Program-made: the position numbers and the translations under genes
Origin: Gammaproteobacteria bacterium
GTDB taxonomy: Bacteria > Pseudomonadota > Gammaproteobacteria > BMS3Bbin11
DNA length: 8,356 nt
Direction: 5' to 3'
Assembly: GCA_030636465.1 (NCBI GenBank)
Contig: DAOVWW010000053.1
Span: 1-8,356 of the forward strand
Notes under the pieces: model-generated
Database searches by the model: none
Seen by the model: only the letters and a program-made list of their open reading frames with translations
What the model was told of the DNA's origin: nothing
Part shown: piece by piece, positions 6,192 through 8,356 of the stretch
How the letters are laid out: the number at the start of each line of letters is the position of its first letter
How positions within the stretch are numbered: position 1 is the stretch's first letter

Positions 6192-7628
6192 TTAAGCCTG
6201 TATTGCCCTGATAAGTGGTCTAATGCCCAGGATGTTCATCACGCGCGTTAGGTTGTAGGCAAGCACATGTAGGCTCATTTCTGTACTAACATGTTTGAGG
6301 GTTTTCATCTGGAAGTGGGTGGCGCCCATCCACATTTTGATCGTACCAAATGGATGCTCAACTGTTTGCTTGCGCGTTAACATCTTTTTTGGATCATTCG
6401 CCAAACGCTCGGCAGCTAACTCAAGAACGGCTTCGTGTTCCCAGCGTGCAAAACGTCGTTCTCTGGAAGGTGTACACTTTTCTTTTATTGCGCAAGATAG
6501 GCAATTGGAACTCCAGTAACGGTGCATCGTGAGTCCTTTCTCTTTAGATGCATAACGCCAGATTAAGCGTTCTCCAGCCGGGCAAGAATATTCATCTGCT
6601 TCGGTATCGTAATGAAACTCTTCTCGTCCAAAACGTCCCGCTGCCTTTGCGCCAGATGTCTGGGGTTTTGGGACATATGTCGTGATGCCTGCATCATGGC
6701 AGGACAACAATTCCTCACCGGTGTAGTAACCCCGGTCAGCAATGACAGTGAGGTCTTCGACACCCATTTCTGTGCGCGCCAGCGTTGACATTTTTGCAAG
6801 CTGTCGTCGATCATTGCCCACATTCGTCACTTCGTGAGCAGAAATCAAATGATGTTTCGTATCCACTGCGCTCTGAACGTTATAACCTACTATCCCAGAA
6901 CCTTTAGTGCTGGTGGCCATCGAGCGTGCATCGGGATCAGTTAATGATATCTGTTTATCAGGTGCATCTTGCATTTGGGCATCGAGGACTTTCAGGTCTG
7001 CCATCTTTTGCTTTAATGCCGTGATCTTTTCATTAATGTTGATGGCTTGACTGTCGGCAATGGCAGGGTCTTCCCGGTCGGCTTTGTCGAGCTCAGAGAA
7101 ATATCGATCAAGGCTTTTCTCAACCTGTTCCAACCGTTTCTTCATCTTGGCTCGGGTGAAGTTCTTATCTCGATTATTCACTGCTTTAAACTTGCTGCCA
7201 TCGATGGCCACGATCGCATCAGCAAATAAATTGAGCTGCCGGCATAACACCACAAATTCACGACACACTGCACGAATGGCTTTGCCATTGTTCTTACGAA
7301 AATCAGCAATGGTTTTAAAGTCTGGTGTCAGACGACCCGTTAACCACATCACCTCAACATTACGTTGAGTCTCTCGCTCAAGCCGCCGGCTTGATTGAAC
7401 ACGATTGAGATAACCATAAATAAAGAGCTTCAGCAGTATGGAAGGATGATAGGAAGGTCTGCCTGTAGCATGGGGGTCGACACCTTGGAAACCAAGATGA
7501 CGGAGATCGCATTCATCTACAAAAGCTTCGATAACCCTGACCGAATTATTCTCATCGACGTAGTCATCGAGTAACTCAGGGAATAATGTACTTTGGGTTC
7601 TGTGCTCGCCTTCAATAAAACGCTTCAT
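6192..7628 (-). CDS. IS1182-family DDE transposase
   Basis: This full-length 478-residue transposase catalyses cut or copy and joining of its own IS ends. The N-terminus (about 14-110) carries the region common to IS1182/IS5-like proteins, with GRPSYHPSILLKLFIYGYL (56-74) and RLERETQRNVEVMWLTG (82-98). The catalytic triad is probably D143 (AIDGSKFKAVN), D298 (VIADRGYY) and E424 (VEHPFGTIK). A charged, coiled-coil-like insert (about 155-215) follows the first Asp. A cysteine cluster (C349, C376, C379, C385) before the catalytic Glu looks like a zinc-binding insertion. No stop or frameshift interrupts it, so it may be active. The ATG at 7628 is preceded by a weak GGGA ribosome binding site. Confidence 0.95.
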   Translation of the reverse strand: MKRFIEGEHRTQSTLFPELLDDYVDENNSVRVIEAFVDECDLRHLGFQGVDPHATGRPSYHPSILLKLFIYGYLNRVQSSRRLERETQRNVEVMWLTGRLTPDFKTIADFRKNNGKAIRAVCREFVVLCRQLNLFADAIVAIDGSKFKAVNNRDKNFTRAKMKKRLEQVEKSLDRYFSELDKADREDPAIADSQAININEKITALKQKMADLKVLDAQMQDAPDKQISLTDPDARSMATSTKGSGIVGYNVQSAVDTKHHLISAHEVTNVGNDRRQLAKMSTLARTEMGVEDLTVIADRGYYTGEELLSCHDAGITTYVPKPQTSGAKAAGRFGREEFHYDTEADEYSCPAGERLIWRYASKEKGLTMHRYWSSNCLSCAIKEKCTPSRERRFARWEHEAVLELAAERLANDPKKMLTRKQTVEHPFGTIKMWMGATHFQMKTLKHVSTEMSLHVLAYNLTRVMNILGIRPLIRAIQA

Positions 7629-7655
7629 TTCTAATCCCGGTTATTTGATAACAGG

Positions 7656-7684
7656 ATTATATCTGGGTTTACGTTTTCACACAG
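7656..7684 (-). promoter_or_regulatory. Candidate transposase promoter in the IS end
   Basis: On the minus strand a perfect TATAAT (7661 down to 7656) lies about 30 bases before the transposase start. The -35 position 17 bases upstream falls inside the terminal repeat and reads CTGTGT, a poor match. A promoter overlapping the IS end is common and would let the transposase repress itself by binding. Confidence 0.45.
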
Positions 7685-7689
7685 TCTGG
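7673..7689 (-). repeat. Right terminal inverted repeat of the IS
   Basis: Read on the minus strand this is CCAGACTGTGTGAAAAC, differing from the left end at two positions. It lies upstream of the transposase gene and covers the -35 region of its candidate promoter. Confidence 0.7.
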
Positions 7690-7719
7690 ACCCAAAGCCG
7701 TCAATTTGGATCTCCACTA

Positions 7720-7748
7720 ATGACAAACTTTATGCCCGTGTGTAGAAT
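7720..7748 (+). promoter_or_regulatory. Sigma70-like promoter of the Tat-signal protein gene
   Basis: ATGACA (7720-7725) and TAGAAT (7743-7748) each match the sigma70 consensus at five of six positions and have the optimal 17-base spacing. The predicted leader is about 33 bases and includes the AAGG ribosome binding site at 7777-7780. The promoter lies wholly outside the IS, so the insertion should not have removed it, though upstream regulatory sites could have been displaced. Confidence 0.6.
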
Positions 7749-7787
7749 CCACCCAGCAAAAATAATACTAACTCTCAAGGGTGTAAT

Positions 7788-8356
7788 ATGTCTGACCAAT
7801 CTCGTCGTAAATTATTAAAATCATTAGCCGCAGGTAGCGGTGCTATCATTGCAGGTAAAAGCCTACCAGAATCTTGGTCAAAACCTATCGTGAAAAGTGT
7901 GGTGCTGCCAGCACATGCAGAGACCTCCCCGGCTGTTGCGGAATGTCCATCCGTATGTGCAGATCTGACAATCAACGGATTTACTCTTACCTGCGGTGAC
8001 ACGGCAATCCCTCTGGAATATCTTTTATACAGTTTGGTAGATGACGCATGCGGTTGTGCTGAGTTACGTGGGCCGGTGATTTCCTCTTCCAATCCCTCAG
8101 TCGCGTCGAATCAGATACTTATAGACAGACAATTAGATGCGGGCTCGGGCGTCGTGAGTATAGGTGTATTGACACCCGGTGGCAGCAGAATTGCTATCGA
8201 TAGCACGTGTCCAAACGTCAGCAGCCTTTCTCGTAACACCGGTCCAACGATTGTAAGTCTACCGAGTAATACCACTTACAGAGTTCTATTTTCGATAATT
8301 GGAGACGGTATTAATGACTTAATTATAATAACCGATATGGCCATCAGTCCAGTATA
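7788..8356 (+). CDS. Tat-signal exported protein, unknown function, cut by window edge
   Basis: The frame is open from the ATG at 7788 to the window end, giving 189 residues with no stop. AAGG seven bases before the ATG supports this start. The N-terminus is a Tat-type signal: SRRKLLK (twin arginines R6, R7), a weakly hydrophobic Gly/Ala-rich core (about 12-23) and a PAHA-ET cleavage site after residue 44. The ESWSKPIVKSVVLPAHA segment resembles a signal layout I recall from uncharacterised gammaproteobacterial proteins. The mature part has six cysteines (C53, C57, C69, C88, C90, C141) in a CxxxC...C...CxC...C pattern, which could form disulfides or bind metal. The rest is rich in Ser, Thr, Gly and Ile, suggesting a beta-rich extracytoplasmic domain. 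I recognise no catalytic motif. Tat use would imply export after folding, possibly with a cofactor, but this is inference. Confidence 0.75.
   Translation, partial: MSDQSRRKLLKSLAAGSGAIIAGKSLPESWSKPIVKSVVLPAHAETSPAVAECPSVCADLTINGFTLTCGDTAIPLEYLLYSLVDDACGCAELRGPVISSSNPSVASNQILIDRQLDAGSGVVSIGVLTPGGSRIAIDSTCPNVSSLSRNTGPTIVSLPSNTTYRVLFSIIGDGINDLIIITDMAISPV

Larger units (their letters stand above)
6001..7689 (-). mobile_element. IS1182-type insertion sequence, apparently complete
   Basis: This is a roughly 1.69 kb element containing one intact transposase gene and bounded by imperfect terminal inverted repeats that match at 15 of 17 positions. Size and organisation fit the IS1182 family. I could not find a convincing target-site duplication in the flanks: GTCGA lies on the left and ACCCAAAG on the right. 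The outer limits may therefore be off by a few bases, or the copy may be old. It sits just past the hairpins that end the metallopeptidase-like gene and about 30 bases before the promoter of the Tat-signal gene. Confidence 0.8.

Noticed and set aside
7060..7368. 102-codon plus-strand frame inside the transposase
   Set aside because: It is antisense to an intact DDE transposase and its Ser/Leu-rich translation is typical of a shadow frame.
7775..8092. 105-codon minus-strand open frame over the Tat-signal gene
   Set aside because: It is antisense to a frame with a clear ribosome binding site, promoter and export signal, and its translation shows no recognisable domain.
1..8356. CRISPR array, tRNA, rRNA or phage module
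   Set aside because: I saw no regularly spaced repeats, no tRNA cloverleaf-like segment, no rRNA motifs and no phage structural or integrase genes.

Overview
The window looks like chromosomal DNA of a Gram-negative gammaproteobacterium of moderate GC. The evidence is a RecG helicase of proteobacterial type, two adjacent lipid A secondary acyltransferases that resemble enterobacterial LpxM and LpxL, and a Tat-type export signal of a kind seen in gammaproteobacteria. The species cannot be named from the sequence.

Layout: positions 1-2577 are read leftward and hold recG (its last roughly 40 codons lie beyond the left edge) with a class II aldolase-like gene immediately upstream, separated by 33 bases and probably co-transcribed. 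Divergently, 2631-4643 hold two rightward acyltransferase genes. The first carries LpxM-like signatures (HX4D, a KLFKTR tail) and the second LpxL-like ones (HX4E, an HRRFK tail). Together they could add both secondary acyl chains to Kdo2-lipid IVA at the inner membrane. An 84-base imperfect palindrome lies between them, and its right arm contains the start codon of the second gene.

From 4644 the sequence becomes more AT-rich and looks accessory. A 195-base gap without a gene precedes a 349-residue exported protein of unrecognised family with an HEVYH metallopeptidase motif and a downstream ELGAD motif. It is followed by two terminator-like hairpins and then a complete IS1182-type insertion sequence (about 6001-7689, transposase on the minus strand, imperfect 17-base terminal inverted repeats). 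Past the IS, a well-formed sigma70-like promoter and ribosome binding site lead into a gene for a Tat-signal, cysteine-containing exported protein that runs off the right edge.

No CRISPR array, tRNA or rRNA is visible. The items that most resemble undescribed biology are the orphan exported zincin, the Tat-signal protein, and the palindrome embedded in the start of the LpxL-like gene. No multi-gene novel system can be demonstrated in this window.
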